A stretch of DNA of 64,000 nucleotides from NCBI RefSeq assembly GCF_900107145.1, contig NZ_FNOW01000009.1, positions 25,189 through 89,188 on the forward strand, in the 5' to 3' direction. Origin of the DNA: Allochromatium warmingii. GTDB taxonomy: Bacteria; Pseudomonadota; Gammaproteobacteria; Chromatiales; Chromatiaceae. Shown here one piece after another: positions 18,042-26,888 of this stretch. Both the position numbers and the translations under genes were made by a program. Numbering within the stretch: the first letter of the stretch is position 1; the number at the start of each line of letters is the position of its first letter. The notes beneath the pieces are model-generated. The model was not told the DNA's origin. It saw only the letters and a list, made by a program, of their open reading frames with translations, and ran no database searches.

Positions 18042-19757
18042 TCAACCTGGCTTGCGAGTCGCCTCAAGCGCGATCTGACGCACCCGCCGCACCATCGCCT
18101 CTAAGCCGTTGCGCCGCGTCAGGCTCAAATGCTCATCTAATCCAAGCTGGCTGAAAAATGCCGCCACATCAAACGCCAGAATCGCGTCAGCGTGCTGTCC
18201 TGAATAAAGCTGTTGCAGCAGCGCGATCAAACCGCGCACGATGTTGGCGTCGCTGTCGGCGAGAAATTCGATAACCGCCGCTGTGTCCGGGCGCACCCGC
18301 GCCGCGATATACACCTGACTTTGACAGCCGTGAACCGCGTTGGCGGCAGTTTTTAGCGCCTCGGGGAGCGGCGGCAGACGGTCGCCGAGGTCGATGAGTT
18401 GTTGATGACGCATCGGCCAATCGGGGAGCAGTTCAAAGACTTCGGCAATCTCAGCAGCAGCCGCCTGCGGTGAGCTGGCAGCCGCTTCAGGATAGTGCAA
18501 CACGGGTTCAGCGGGTGCGGTGATGCGCGGCTGACGGGCGGCGGCGTCACGTATTACGCTCAGTGCAGCGGCCAGCGCCGCGACTTCCTCAGCCGTGTTA
18601 TACACACCAAATGATGCCCGCGCCGTTGAACTCACGCCGAGCCGCTCCATCAGCGGTTGACAGCAATGATGCCCGGTGCGAATGCAGATGCCGCGCAGAT
18701 CGAGCGCGGTGCCAATGTCGAGCGTGGCTAACGGCGGATCGGTCATTACCCACGAAATGACGCCGCTTTTGTGTTGCGCTGTGCCTTTGATTTCCAGTCC
18801 GGGAATCTGCATCAATCGCGCTGTGGCTTGTTGCAGCAAGGCTTGCTCATGTGCGCCGATGGCGTCGAATCCAAGCGACTCGATCCAATCTATCGCGGCC
18901 GCTAATCCGACCGCGCCGGAAATATGCGGCGTGCCCGCCTCAAAACGGTTCGGCAGTCCGGCATAGGTCGTCTGTTCAAAGGTGACGCGCTCGATCATAT
19001 CGCCGCCGCCTTGATAGGGCGGCATGGCTTCCAACAGCCGCCGTTTGCCATAAAGCACGCCGATTCCGGTCGGGCCATAGAGTTTATGACCAGAAAAGAC
19101 ATAAAAATCGGCATCGAGCGCCTGCATATCGGTCTTGCCGTGCGCGACCCATTGCGCCCCATCGATCAGTACTAGCGCCCCGACTGCGTGCGCTTCGGCG
19201 ATGAGTTCGGCAACCGGATTGATGGTGCCAAGCGCATTGGAAACCTGATTGATGGCGACCAGTCGCGTGCGTGGTGAGAGCTGGTGGCGATAAGCGTCGC
19301 GATCCAATTCGCCCGCATCGTTAATCGGGATCACGCGAATCTGAGCGCCGGTGGTGGCCGCGATCAGTTGCCAGGGGACGATGTTGGAATGATGTTCTAG
19401 CGTTGAAATCAGGATTTCATCGCCGGGCTGAAGATTGGCGCGGCCCCAAGTCGCAGCGACGAGATTGATTGATTCGGTTGCCCCGCGTGTAAAGAGACAT
19501 TCGACCGGCTCGGCGGCGTTCAAAAACTGCGCGACCCGTTCGCGGGCGGCTTCGTGTAGACGGGTGGCGGTGCGTGAGAGCCGATAGACGCCACGATGGA
19601 TATTGGCATGGTGGCCGCGATGGTAGTCGGCGATGGCCGCCATCACGCTGATCGGCTGCTGGGTGCTGGCGGCGCTGTCGAGATAAATCAGCGGCTGGCC
19701 AGCGGTGGGCGCAGTCAGAATCGGGAACTGGGCGCGGATTGCAGCAATATCGAGCAT
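18042..19757 (-). CDS. sufS: SufS-SufE fusion: cysteine desulfurase with fused sulfur acceptor
   Basis: A 571-residue two-part protein. Residues about 1-405 are SufS, a PLP cysteine desulfurase: the PLP lysine in FYVFSGHKLYGPTGIG, the His stack in TLEHHSNIVPW, and the active Cys in RTGHHCCQPLMERLG. Residues about 430-571 are SufE, with its persulfide-accepting Cys in NAVHGCQSQVY. The parts are joined by an Ala/Pro-rich linker (about 405-430). SufS normally hands persulfide to a separate SufE; the fusion makes this intramolecular. No sufBCD genes are beside it. Confidence 0.9.
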   Translation of the reverse strand: MLDIAAIRAQFPILTAPTAGQPLIYLDSAASTQQPISVMAAIADYHRGHHANIHRGVYRLSRTATRLHEAARERVAQFLNAAEPVECLFTRGATESINLVAATWGRANLQPGDEILISTLEHHSNIVPWQLIAATTGAQIRVIPINDAGELDRDAYRHQLSPRTRLVAINQVSNALGTINPVAELIAEAHAVGALVLIDGAQWVAHGKTDMQALDADFYVFSGHKLYGPTGIGVLYGKRRLLEAMPPYQGGGDMIERVTFEQTTYAGLPNRFEAGTPHISGAVGLAAAIDWIESLGFDAIGAHEQALLQQATARLMQIPGLEIKGTAQHKSGVISWVMTDPPLATLDIGTALDLRGICIRTGHHCCQPLMERLGVSSTARASFGVYNTAEEVAALAAALSVIRDAAARQPRITAPAEPVLHYPEAAASSPQAAAAEIAEVFELLPDWPMRHQQLIDLGDRLPPLPEALKTAANAVHGCQSQVYIAARVRPDTAAVIEFLADSDANIVRGLIALLQQLYSGQHADAILAFDVAAFFSQLGLDEHLSLTRRNGLEAMVRRVRQIALEATRKPG

Positions 19758-20126
19758 GGGCGTGGTGTTGGCTGGCGGTCAAGAATCAGAAATTTGAGTA
19801 TAACAGTTGGGCTATGGGGATAGATCGGGCGGTCAAAATGGTGTTGTTTGGTGGCGCGGATGTTGGGTATGATCGGCAGCGGTCGGTTTCTAGCTTGTCC
19901 CGCTGATGCTTGCGCTGTGACGACTGCTGAGACAAAAATATTGGCGTCTCGCCGAGTGGTTGTTATAAGTCTTTGATCTAACAGCAGAAAAAGGCGTTTT
20001 TTCGATGTTAGCAGTGGCTGAAAACAGTCGTTTTGAGGGCAAAATGGGGGAAAAAGTGAGCAAAAAGAGGTCGGCTAAAAAATGCTATCCCTTTGATCTA
20101 AAAGGGATTATGCTGCAAATGCAGGG
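19758..20126 (+). promoter_or_regulatory. Intergenic region holding the presumed CRISPR leader
   Basis: 369 bp without a gene. The right half is A-rich and ends at the first CRISPR repeat. It contains CTTTGATCTA twice (19971-19980 and 20091-20100) and a perfect 8-bp inverted repeat ATCCCTTT/AAAGGGAT (20087-20094 and 20101-20108), 19 bp before the array. These are plausible leader elements, since the degenerate repeat at the other end places the leader here. The left part also serves as upstream DNA of the sufS-sufE gene. Confidence 0.55.
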
Positions 20127-20380
20127 GTCGCGACCCACAATCCACTACAACAAGGATTGAAACTGCGCAATGGCTACCGGACGGCAAGCGCGTTGGGCAG
20201 TGTCGCGACCCACAATCCACTACAACAAGGATTGAAACAGCGTAGGAGCTGCGGGACTAGCCAGCACGGCGGCAGTGTCGCGACCCACAATCCACTACAA
20301 CAAGGATTGAAACCCATAGCGCCGATTCTTTTCGAGCAGCATATCGCGGAGTGTCGCGACCCACAATCCACTACAACAAG
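20127..20380 (+). CRISPR. Small CRISPR array: four repeats, three spacers
   Basis: Four copies of a 37-bp repeat beginning GTCGCGACCC and ending GGATTGAAAC, at 20127-20163, 20202-20238, 20277-20313 and 20353-20380. The first three are identical. The last keeps 28 bp and loses the ATTGAAAC end, which marks it as the trailer repeat. Spacers are 20164-20201 (38 nt), 20239-20276 (38 nt) and 20314-20352 (39 nt) and share no sequence. The ATTGAAAC end is common in type I and III repeats processed by Cas6. There are no cas genes next to it; a Cas6-like gene is at 42809-43507. Confidence 0.95.
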
Positions 20381-20394
20381 AAACAAATCGCAAT

Positions 20395-20425
20395 AAAAAA
20401 ACCGGCTCTTAGGCCGGTTTTTTTT
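20395..20425. terminator. Bidirectional Rho-independent terminator
   Basis: A 12-bp perfect stem, seven A then CCGGC on the left and GCCGG then T-run on the right, with loop TCTTAG and eight T (eight-base tail at 20418-20425). The mirrored A and T runs allow it to end both the CRISPR transcript (plus) and the transposase gene (minus). Confidence 0.85.
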
Positions 20426-20467
20426 ATGACAAAGCTCCCGCTTCGTCATCAGAGAAATCAACCCAAT

Positions 20468-21190
20468 TCAACTCACCACCCCCACCCCACGCCGATAGGC
20501 TTGCGAGCGCCGATCACCGCCACGCGGACGCGGCAGAGCGCGTCGATTGAGCAGGCTTTCGATTTCCTGACAAAATTCCGGATTGCCAAGCACCCAAGCT
20601 TTATTCGTCGCATCACGAATGCGCTTGATCCATCCTTCATCGAGCGGGCGCATCGCTTGCGCGGCATAATATTCACGGCGTGCTTTAGCACTGCGACCGA
20701 GTCGTGCGTATTCACGATGCGGTGTAAGCAGTCGATCTTCGATCCCCTCGGCATTGCTGCCATAGCTCGACCAACCATATTCTGACGGTAGCGTCACGAG
20801 ACTGGCCCGCACCGGATTAGACTCAATATAGTGCGCAACCTGAAGTAAAAAAGCCGCGTTCGGATCGACCAGTGTGGCGCGATAACGTCCTTCCCACAGC
20901 GTACCGTGGCGTTCGTGGCGCGAGTTGAAATATTGGACGTAATAGCGCCCAACATATTGCATCAATTTACCGATACCATTTTCCTGATAGGGCGTCAGCA
21001 GCAGATGAAAATGATTCGGCATCAACACATAGGCATGAATGTCGCATTGAAATTTTTCAGCCGCCACACTGAGTTTGTCCCAAATAAACCAGTAATCCTC
21101 TTCTTCAAATAGAATTTGCTGTCGCGTGTGGCCGCGCTGAATGACGTGTTGTGGATAACCAGGCAGAATAAAACGCGGAAGACGTGCCAT
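20468..21190 (-). CDS. REP-associated tyrosine transposase (RAYT, Y1 family)
   Basis: A 240-residue Y1-transposase-like protein. The HuH metal site is in YVLMPNHFHLLLTP, and the catalytic Tyr candidate is in MQYVGRYYVQYFN; the family's GTLWEGRYRATLV and HYIESNPVRASLV also occur. It starts MARLPRFILPGYPQHVIQRGH, the usual RAYT opening. RAYTs are single-copy domesticated relatives of IS200/IS605 transposases that cut and move palindromic REP elements. It has no IS ends of its own here, and its natural targets may be the palindromic repeats of this window, which is inference. Confidence 0.9.
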   Translation of the reverse strand: MARLPRFILPGYPQHVIQRGHTRQQILFEEEDYWFIWDKLSVAAEKFQCDIHAYVLMPNHFHLLLTPYQENGIGKLMQYVGRYYVQYFNSRHERHGTLWEGRYRATLVDPNAAFLLQVAHYIESNPVRASLVTLPSEYGWSSYGSNAEGIEDRLLTPHREYARLGRSAKARREYYAAQAMRPLDEGWIKRIRDATNKAWVLGNPEFCQEIESLLNRRALPRPRGGDRRSQAYRRGVGVVS

Positions 21191-21307
21191 GGGGTCGGAT
21201 CCAGTTGATTGACCTGCCCTTGAGTATAGACAGCCGCTGGCAAATTGCTGAAGCTGATACGCCGATTTTTGAGTTTATGATGAATGCTTGAACTGGCCAC
21301 TGTTTGA

Positions 21308-23875
21308 ATGCCCATGCTGCTGCGTGATTCGCTCCCCATTGATTCAATCCTCGCCGAGTTGGACGCGGCCTTACATCGCGGACATGCCGTGTTGCAGGCC
21401 CCGACCGGATCGGGCAAATCAACCCGCGTGCCGCTGGCGCTGCTCGATGCCGATTGGTTAGCCGGACAACAGATCGTGATGTTACAGCCGCGTCGCGCTG
21501 CCGCCCGCTTGACTGCGGCGCGTCTGGCGGCGCAGTTGGGTGAACCACTCGGCGAACAGGTTGGCTATCAGATTCGCTTTGAACGCCGCGTGAGTGCGCG
21601 GACACGCATCGAAGTCGTCACCGAAGGCATTTTGACGCGGCGAATCCAGCACGATCCGCTGTTGAGCGGCATCGGGCTGGTGATCTTCGATGAGTTCCAT
21701 GAACGCAGTTTGGTCGCTGATCTCGGATTGGCGCTGGTGCTTGATAGCGCCCGCAGTGTGCGGCCCGATCTGCGTATCTTGGTGATGTCGGCGACCTTAG
21801 AAGCCGCGCCAGTGGCGCAGTTGCTCGGTGATGCACCGATTCTGCGGGCTGAGGGGCGGAGTTTTCCGGTTGAAATTCGCTATGCCGAGCGCCCGCCGGA
21901 CAGCGATCCGGTGCGGGCAATGGTCGCGGCGGTGCGGCAGGCGTTCGCGGAGGAAACCGGCGATCTGCTGGCATTTTTACCCGGTGCCCGCGAGATTGAC
22001 CGCGCCCGTGAGCAGCTCGTCGCGCAGCTTGCGCCGGATAGTGCGATCTTGCCGCTACACGGTTCGCTATCAGCCGCCGAGCAAGATCGGGCGTTGCGAC
22101 CCGCTGGCAGCGGGCAACGGCGCGTGATTCTGGCGACTGATTTAGCCGAGACCAGTTTGACGCTCGACGGGATCCGCGTTGTGCTCGATTCGGGGCTGAC
22201 GCGCAAACCGCGCTTTGATCTTGGGTCAGGCTTGACGCGGCTGGTGACTGAAGCAATTCCGCATGCAAGCGCCGACCAACGCGCCGGACGTGCTGGGCGC
22301 GTGGCTCCGGGCGTGTGTTGGCGGCTATGGACACGCGAACACGAACATGGACGCGCCGAGCAGCGCATACCCGAAATCCGCACTGCTGATCTGGCCCCAT
22401 TGGTGCTGGAATTGGCAGTGTGGGGTGTCAAAGATCCGCTGGCGTTAAGCTGGCTCGATCCGCCGCCCGCGCCCGCTTGGACACAGGCGCAGGAACTCTT
22501 GCGTACACTGGGCGCACTCGATGCCCGCGATGCGCTCACCGCACGCGGGCGGGCGCTGGCCGAATTGCCGCTGCATCCCCGTCTCGGCGTGATGCTATTG
22601 GATGCGACCGCAGCGGAACGCCAGATGGCTGCCGATCTCTGCGCCTTGCTCACCGAACGCGATCCGTTGCTCGCCGAATCCGGGCAAGCGCGAGCGGTTG
22701 ATCTTGGGCTACGCTTAGACGCGCTGCATACATGGCGCACACGAAACGGCCAGCTATCCGGTGTAGATCGACGGCGGCTTGAGGCCATCGACCGCATTGC
22801 CCGCCAAGTGCAACAGCTTGCGGCACGGGCGACCGCTGCACCGCCATCGTCAGCGCCTGACTCAGCAGTTCCGCGTACAGCGGGCGCACTGCTGGCGCTG
22901 GCCTATCCTGACCGGATCGCGCAGCGGCGCTCAGGTGCCGATGCGCGTTATTTGTTAGCGGCGGGGATGGGCGCGGAGTTACCGCGTGATGATGCCCTCG
23001 CCGTACACGCCTATCTAGTGGTCGCGGCGCTCGATGCGCGGGGACGCGATGGGCGGATTCAAGCTGCCTTGCCGATCAGCTTGAGCGAGGTGCGCACTGT
23101 GTTCAGCGAGCGGCTGGAGCAGCGCCGTGATGTGTTTTGGGATGCGGAACGGGCGGCGGTTGCCTGTCGTCTTAGCACACGATTTGCTGCACTAGTGCTC
23201 GATGCCCAGCCGGTCGCGCTCCGTCCCGAGGACAACGCCAGCGCCTATCTGTTGACGCAGATCCGCGCCGATTTTGACACCGCGCTCAACTGGTCAGCCG
23301 CTGCCCGTCAACTGCAAGCGCGGGTCGCGCTGCTTCGTCAACAGGATGCTGCCGGAGTCTGGCCCGATTGGTCAACAGATCAGTTGCGCGAGACGCTTGC
23401 CGACTGGCTCGGCCCGTTGATCGCGACGCACACGCGGTTAGCTGAGGTGCGCCAGCTTGATCTTCATGCCGTGTTGATTGACCGTTTGAGCTGGGCGCAA
23501 CGTCAACAGCTCGATCAACTCGCGCCCCATTGTTTTACGACGCCCGCCGGCAACACGCGACCGATTGATTATGTCAGTGGCACAACGCCGATTTTGGCCG
23601 TGCCGCTGCAAGAATTATTCGGCCTGCACGACACGCCGCGCCTGTGTCACGGGCGCATTCCGCTGTTGCTGCATCTGCTTTCACCCGCTCGCCGCCCGAT
23701 TCAGGTGACGCAGGATTTGGCCGGATTTTGGGCGCGAGGCTATGCCGAGGTGCGCAAAGAACTGCGCGGGCGCTATCCCAAGCATCAGTGGCCCGACGAT
23801 CCTACCCAAGCACAGGCGCTGGTGGGCGGGATTCGGCGGCGGCGCGTGTCTGATTCCACCGCTTCAACGTCGTAA
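21308..23875 (+). CDS. hrpB: ATP-dependent helicase HrpB
   Basis: An 855-residue DEAH-box helicase. Walker A is QAPTGSGKSTRVPL, motif II is FDEFHERSL (DEFH variant of DEAH), motif III is MSATLEA, and motif VI is QRAGRAGRVAPGVCWRLW. The C-terminal HrpB-specific domain contains the family's PIDYVSG and GYAEVRKELRGRYPKHQWP. Its physiological role is not settled in any bacterium. Two ATGs lie two codons apart (21308, 21314); the first is used. It is divergent from the RAYT gene across 117 bp. Confidence 0.95.
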   Translation: MPMLLRDSLPIDSILAELDAALHRGHAVLQAPTGSGKSTRVPLALLDADWLAGQQIVMLQPRRAAARLTAARLAAQLGEPLGEQVGYQIRFERRVSARTRIEVVTEGILTRRIQHDPLLSGIGLVIFDEFHERSLVADLGLALVLDSARSVRPDLRILVMSATLEAAPVAQLLGDAPILRAEGRSFPVEIRYAERPPDSDPVRAMVAAVRQAFAEETGDLLAFLPGAREIDRAREQLVAQLAPDSAILPLHGSLSAAEQDRALRPAGSGQRRVILATDLAETSLTLDGIRVVLDSGLTRKPRFDLGSGLTRLVTEAIPHASADQRAGRAGRVAPGVCWRLWTREHEHGRAEQRIPEIRTADLAPLVLELAVWGVKDPLALSWLDPPPAPAWTQAQELLRTLGALDARDALTARGRALAELPLHPRLGVMLLDATAAERQMAADLCALLTERDPLLAESGQARAVDLGLRLDALHTWRTRNGQLSGVDRRRLEAIDRIARQVQQLAARATAAPPSSAPDSAVPRTAGALLALAYPDRIAQRRSGADARYLLAAGMGAELPRDDALAVHAYLVVAALDARGRDGRIQAALPISLSEVRTVFSERLEQRRDVFWDAERAAVACRLSTRFAALVLDAQPVALRPEDNASAYLLTQIRADFDTALNWSAAARQLQARVALLRQQDAAGVWPDWSTDQLRETLADWLGPLIATHTRLAEVRQLDLHAVLIDRLSWAQRQQLDQLAPHCFTTPAGNTRPIDYVSGTTPILAVPLQELFGLHDTPRLCHGRIPLLLHLLSPARRPIQVTQDLAGFWARGYAEVRKELRGRYPKHQWPDDPTQAQALVGGIRRRRVSDSTASTS

Positions 23876-24018
23876 AACGGTAAAAAAAGCAGTTGACGCC
23901 GAACGGCTTCGCGCCATGATTAGCGGGCGTTCGACGGTCGGTTCTGGCTGCTCCGCTGCGCTGTGTGGCAGCTAGGCGTGTTTCATTTTCAACTTTATCA
24001 ACTTCACGAGTTGTTGCC

Positions 24019-24816
24019 ATGCACAAGCCCGTTTTATCTACAGTCGCGTTGACGCTCACCCTCACCGCCGCCAGTGTCACGCTGTTAGCGGCAGACCCTC
24101 CGGCCGCGCCATCGGCGGATCATGCTGACGCACACGCCGGACACGCGCCCCATTGGGATTATGTCGGCGCAGGCAGCCCCGATCATTGGGGCGATCTTGA
24201 TCCGAATTTTGATCTCTGCAAGCGCGGCAAAAATCAAGCGCCGATTGATTTAAAAAATTTCGTTGATTCACAACTGCCGCCGATTGGCTTTCATTATCAG
24301 CCCGGCGGTCAGGATGAAATCAACAATGGTCACACCATTCAGGTCAATTATGACGCTGGCAGCACCATTACCATTGATGGGCGTGAGTATGAATTAAAGC
24401 AATTTCATTTTCACACGCCAAGCGAGAATCACATCAGCGGCAAAGAATTTCCAATGGAAGTGCATCTTGTCCATGCCGATCAAGCGGGTAATCTCGCAGT
24501 AATTGCGGTGATGATGGAAGCAGGCCAAGAAAATCGCGCCCTAGCGAAAACCTGGCCGATGATGCCCTATCATCCAAATACAGCAGTACATTTATCGAAT
24601 GAAGTGTCCGCTGAAGAATTGCTCCCAGCGAATCGCGATTATTACCGCTTTAGTGGTTCGCTAACGACGCCGCCCTGTTCCGAAGGGGTGCTCTGGCTGG
24701 TCATGAAACATCCGATTACGGTCTCAAAAGCGCAAATTGAAAAATTCGCGCATGTGATGGGACATCCGAATAATCGCCCGATTCAAGAACTCAATGCGCG
24801 TTTAATCGTCGAGTGA
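24019..24816 (+). CDS. Periplasmic alpha-class carbonic anhydrase
   Basis: A 265-residue alpha-carbonic anhydrase with a signal peptide (MHKPVLSTVALTLTLTAASV, cleaved after LLAA). The three Zn-binding His are in QFHFHTPSEN and MEVHLVHAD. Other marks: QAPIDL, SGSLTTPPCSEGVLW. It would hydrate CO2 in the periplasm, in contrast to the cytoplasmic beta-class enzyme at 12367-13020. The start ATG at 24019 directly precedes the signal peptide. The stop overlaps the start of the methyltransferase gene (TGATG). Confidence 0.94.
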   Translation: MHKPVLSTVALTLTLTAASVTLLAADPPAAPSADHADAHAGHAPHWDYVGAGSPDHWGDLDPNFDLCKRGKNQAPIDLKNFVDSQLPPIGFHYQPGGQDEINNGHTIQVNYDAGSTITIDGREYELKQFHFHTPSENHISGKEFPMEVHLVHADQAGNLAVIAVMMEAGQENRALAKTWPMMPYHPNTAVHLSNEVSAEELLPANRDYYRFSGSLTTPPCSEGVLWLVMKHPITVSKAQIEKFAHVMGHPNNRPIQELNARLIVE

Positions 24817-25619
24817 TGCCCGACCGCCGCCGTGACCGCTTTCATCTGTATCAACTCGCGGTACAGCATCCAGCCGCTGAAATTGATTTAATTGAACGGC
24901 TATTTCGCGAGCAATCGGGACGCACCGCGCACATCCTGCGCGAGGATTTTTGCGGCACGGCGGCAGTCGCTATTGAATGGGTACGGCGGCGACCGGAACA
25001 TCATGCTTGGGGAGTGGATTACGACCCCGAGGCGCTCATTTGGGGACGGCGGCAAGTACGCCGCCTGCTTACTAGCGAACAGCAAGAACGTATCCAATTA
25101 TTAACCGCCGATGTATTACATGCTGAAACACCGCCGGTTGATATGGTGCTGGCGCTGAATTTTAGCTATTGGTTACTCGATACGCGGGCGGCATTACTGA
25201 CCTATTTTCAGCGCGTGCGCACGCAATTAGTGCCGGGCGGATTATTTGTGCTCGACGCGCACGGCGGGCCAGATGCCCAGCGACTCACACGCGAGCGGCG
25301 GCGAATCCATGATCCAACGGGCGAAGATTTTGATTATTGCTGGGAGCGAGCCGCCTTTGATCCAATCAGCGGGCGACAAGTTTGTCATATTCACTTTCAA
25401 TTCGATGATGGCGTGCGTTTAGAACGCGCCTTTAGCTATCATTGGCGTCTCTGGACACTGCCGGAAATTCGGGAATTACTCGAAGCGGCGGGATTTACGG
25501 CCATCCAAGTTTATTGGCAAGGCTGGACGGCACAGAATCAAGCGGATGGCTATTTTGTGCCGGTTGCGCACGGTGAACCGGATGAAGCATGGATTGCTTA
25601 TATTAGCGCAAGCGGCTAA
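24816..25619 (+). CDS. SAM-dependent methyltransferase, substrate unknown
   Basis: A 267-residue class I methyltransferase. The SAM site is spread over EDFCGTAAVAIEW, WGVDYDPEALIWG (acidic residue binding the ribose) and DMVLALNFSYWLLD. The C-terminal half, FDYCWERAAFDPISGR, HIHFQFDDG and WTLPEIRELLEAAGF, resembles conserved bacterial proteins of unknown substrate. The ATG shares one base with the stop of the carbonic anhydrase gene; a GTG one codon earlier is the alternative. Coupling to a carbonic anhydrase may be incidental. Confidence 0.75.
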   Translation: MPDRRRDRFHLYQLAVQHPAAEIDLIERLFREQSGRTAHILREDFCGTAAVAIEWVRRRPEHHAWGVDYDPEALIWGRRQVRRLLTSEQQERIQLLTADVLHAETPPVDMVLALNFSYWLLDTRAALLTYFQRVRTQLVPGGLFVLDAHGGPDAQRLTRERRRIHDPTGEDFDYCWERAAFDPISGRQVCHIHFQFDDGVRLERAFSYHWRLWTLPEIRELLEAAGFTAIQVYWQGWTAQNQADGYFVPVAHGEPDEAWIAYISASG

Positions 25620-25729
25620 ATAAGCATGTATTTCATCTTAGTCACGAAACTCCAGCTTCGTGACCAAGATTGAGCAAGACTACAGGCTTACAGGCTTATT
25701 GCTGGCGGCTGATAGCCGAAAGCTCACCA

Positions 25730-26746
25730 TCAAGTCATCACCCCAGGCGCAACGCTATAGCTATCGAGCACATTGATATAGTTAGCGCGTTCTAATTCGG
25801 CTGGATTCGGCACCGTGAGCGCACTGACGCGCCCGCGGAAATCGTCAATTGACTCAAAGCCCTGATCTTCCATCCAATCTTTAATCCCGCGCAGAATTAA
25901 ACCAATATAAGCCGGCCCTTTTTGTAAGAGCACATGACACACATGCACCACATCTGCGCCCGCCAGCAATAATTTAATGGCATCTTCAGCGGTATGAATA
26001 CCGCCGGTTGCACCCAATGACAGATGCGGAATCCGACCATGCAGCAGCGCAATCCAGCGCATTGCTAACAAGGCTTCAGATGAATTGGACGGATGTAACC
26101 GTGCTTGCAGCCGCAGACTATCAATATTGATGTCCGGCTGATAAAAGCGATTAAACAACGACACGCCATTCGCGCCCGCTGCGGCTAATCGCCCGACAAA
26201 ATGCCCGATTGAACTGAAACTCGGCGAGAGTTTCATGGTGATCGGAATTTGAATCTGTCCGCGCAATTCGGTTAAGACATCCAGATAACGCTGTTCGACC
26301 TGAGCGCCGCTCTGCGTAATATCACCCGCAATATAATAAACATTGAGTTCGAGCGCATCAGCTCCCGCTTGCTGTAATTCGAGCGCGTGTTTCATCCAGC
26401 CGCCCAGTGTCACGCCATTGAGACTGGCGATCACTGGAATATCGAGGCTTTCTTTTAAGCGCCGAATTTGCTCTAAATAGCGTTCTAGCCCATTTTCAAA
26501 ATCCTGATGATCGGGCAAAAATCCATCGCTCGATTCAGCAAATCCGGTTTCCTGATGATGCAAAAAGCGCGTCATCGCTTCGGCTTCGGCGGTAATCGCT
26601 TCTTCAAACAGCGAATACATGATAATTGCCGCCGCGCCGCTGTCTTCCAATTCGCGTGCGGAACTCAGGCTTTTCGACAGCGGCGAAGCGGATGGAACCA
26701 GCGGATTTTTTAATTGCAGTCCGAGATAGGGTGTTTTGAGGGTCAT
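25730..26746 (-). CDS. Dihydroorotate dehydrogenase-like flavoprotein linked to NifJ
   Basis: A 338-residue TIM-barrel protein of the DHODH-like family: PLVPSASPLSKS, VIASLNGVTLGGW, ADALELNVYYI, ITMKLSPSFSSIGHF and HLSLGATGGIHTAEDA (FMN phosphate site), ADVVHVCHVLLQKG. It is not PyrD: the active-site context differs from class 1 and 2 dihydroorotate dehydrogenases. Such proteins are often encoded beside nifJ, as here, and may share low-potential electron chemistry with it. Reaction unknown. Repeat family A copy 2 lies between the two genes. Confidence 0.8.
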   Translation of the reverse strand: MTLKTPYLGLQLKNPLVPSASPLSKSLSSARELEDSGAAAIIMYSLFEEAITAEAEAMTRFLHHQETGFAESSDGFLPDHQDFENGLERYLEQIRRLKESLDIPVIASLNGVTLGGWMKHALELQQAGADALELNVYYIAGDITQSGAQVEQRYLDVLTELRGQIQIPITMKLSPSFSSIGHFVGRLAAAGANGVSLFNRFYQPDINIDSLRLQARLHPSNSSEALLAMRWIALLHGRIPHLSLGATGGIHTAEDAIKLLLAGADVVHVCHVLLQKGPAYIGLILRGIKDWMEDQGFESIDDFRGRVSALTVPNPAELERANYINVLDSYSVAPGVMT

Positions 26747-26787
26747 GGCCGTTGCAACCTCGTCGTGTTGGGAGCTGAATAAAATTT

Positions 26788-26878
26788 AGACAGGATTAAC
26801 AAGATATTTCAGGATGAACAGGATTAAAAAAGATTTAAAAATCTTGTCAATCTTGCATCATCCTGTTAATCCTGTCTA
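26788..26878. repeat. Dispersed palindromic repeat, family A, copy 2
   Basis: 91 bp of AGACAGGATTAACAAGAT-type units facing their reverse complement (ATCCTGTTAATCCTGTCT) in the gap between the nifJ stop and the DHODH-like gene. Confidence 0.85.
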
Positions 26879-26888
26879 TTTCGGTTGC

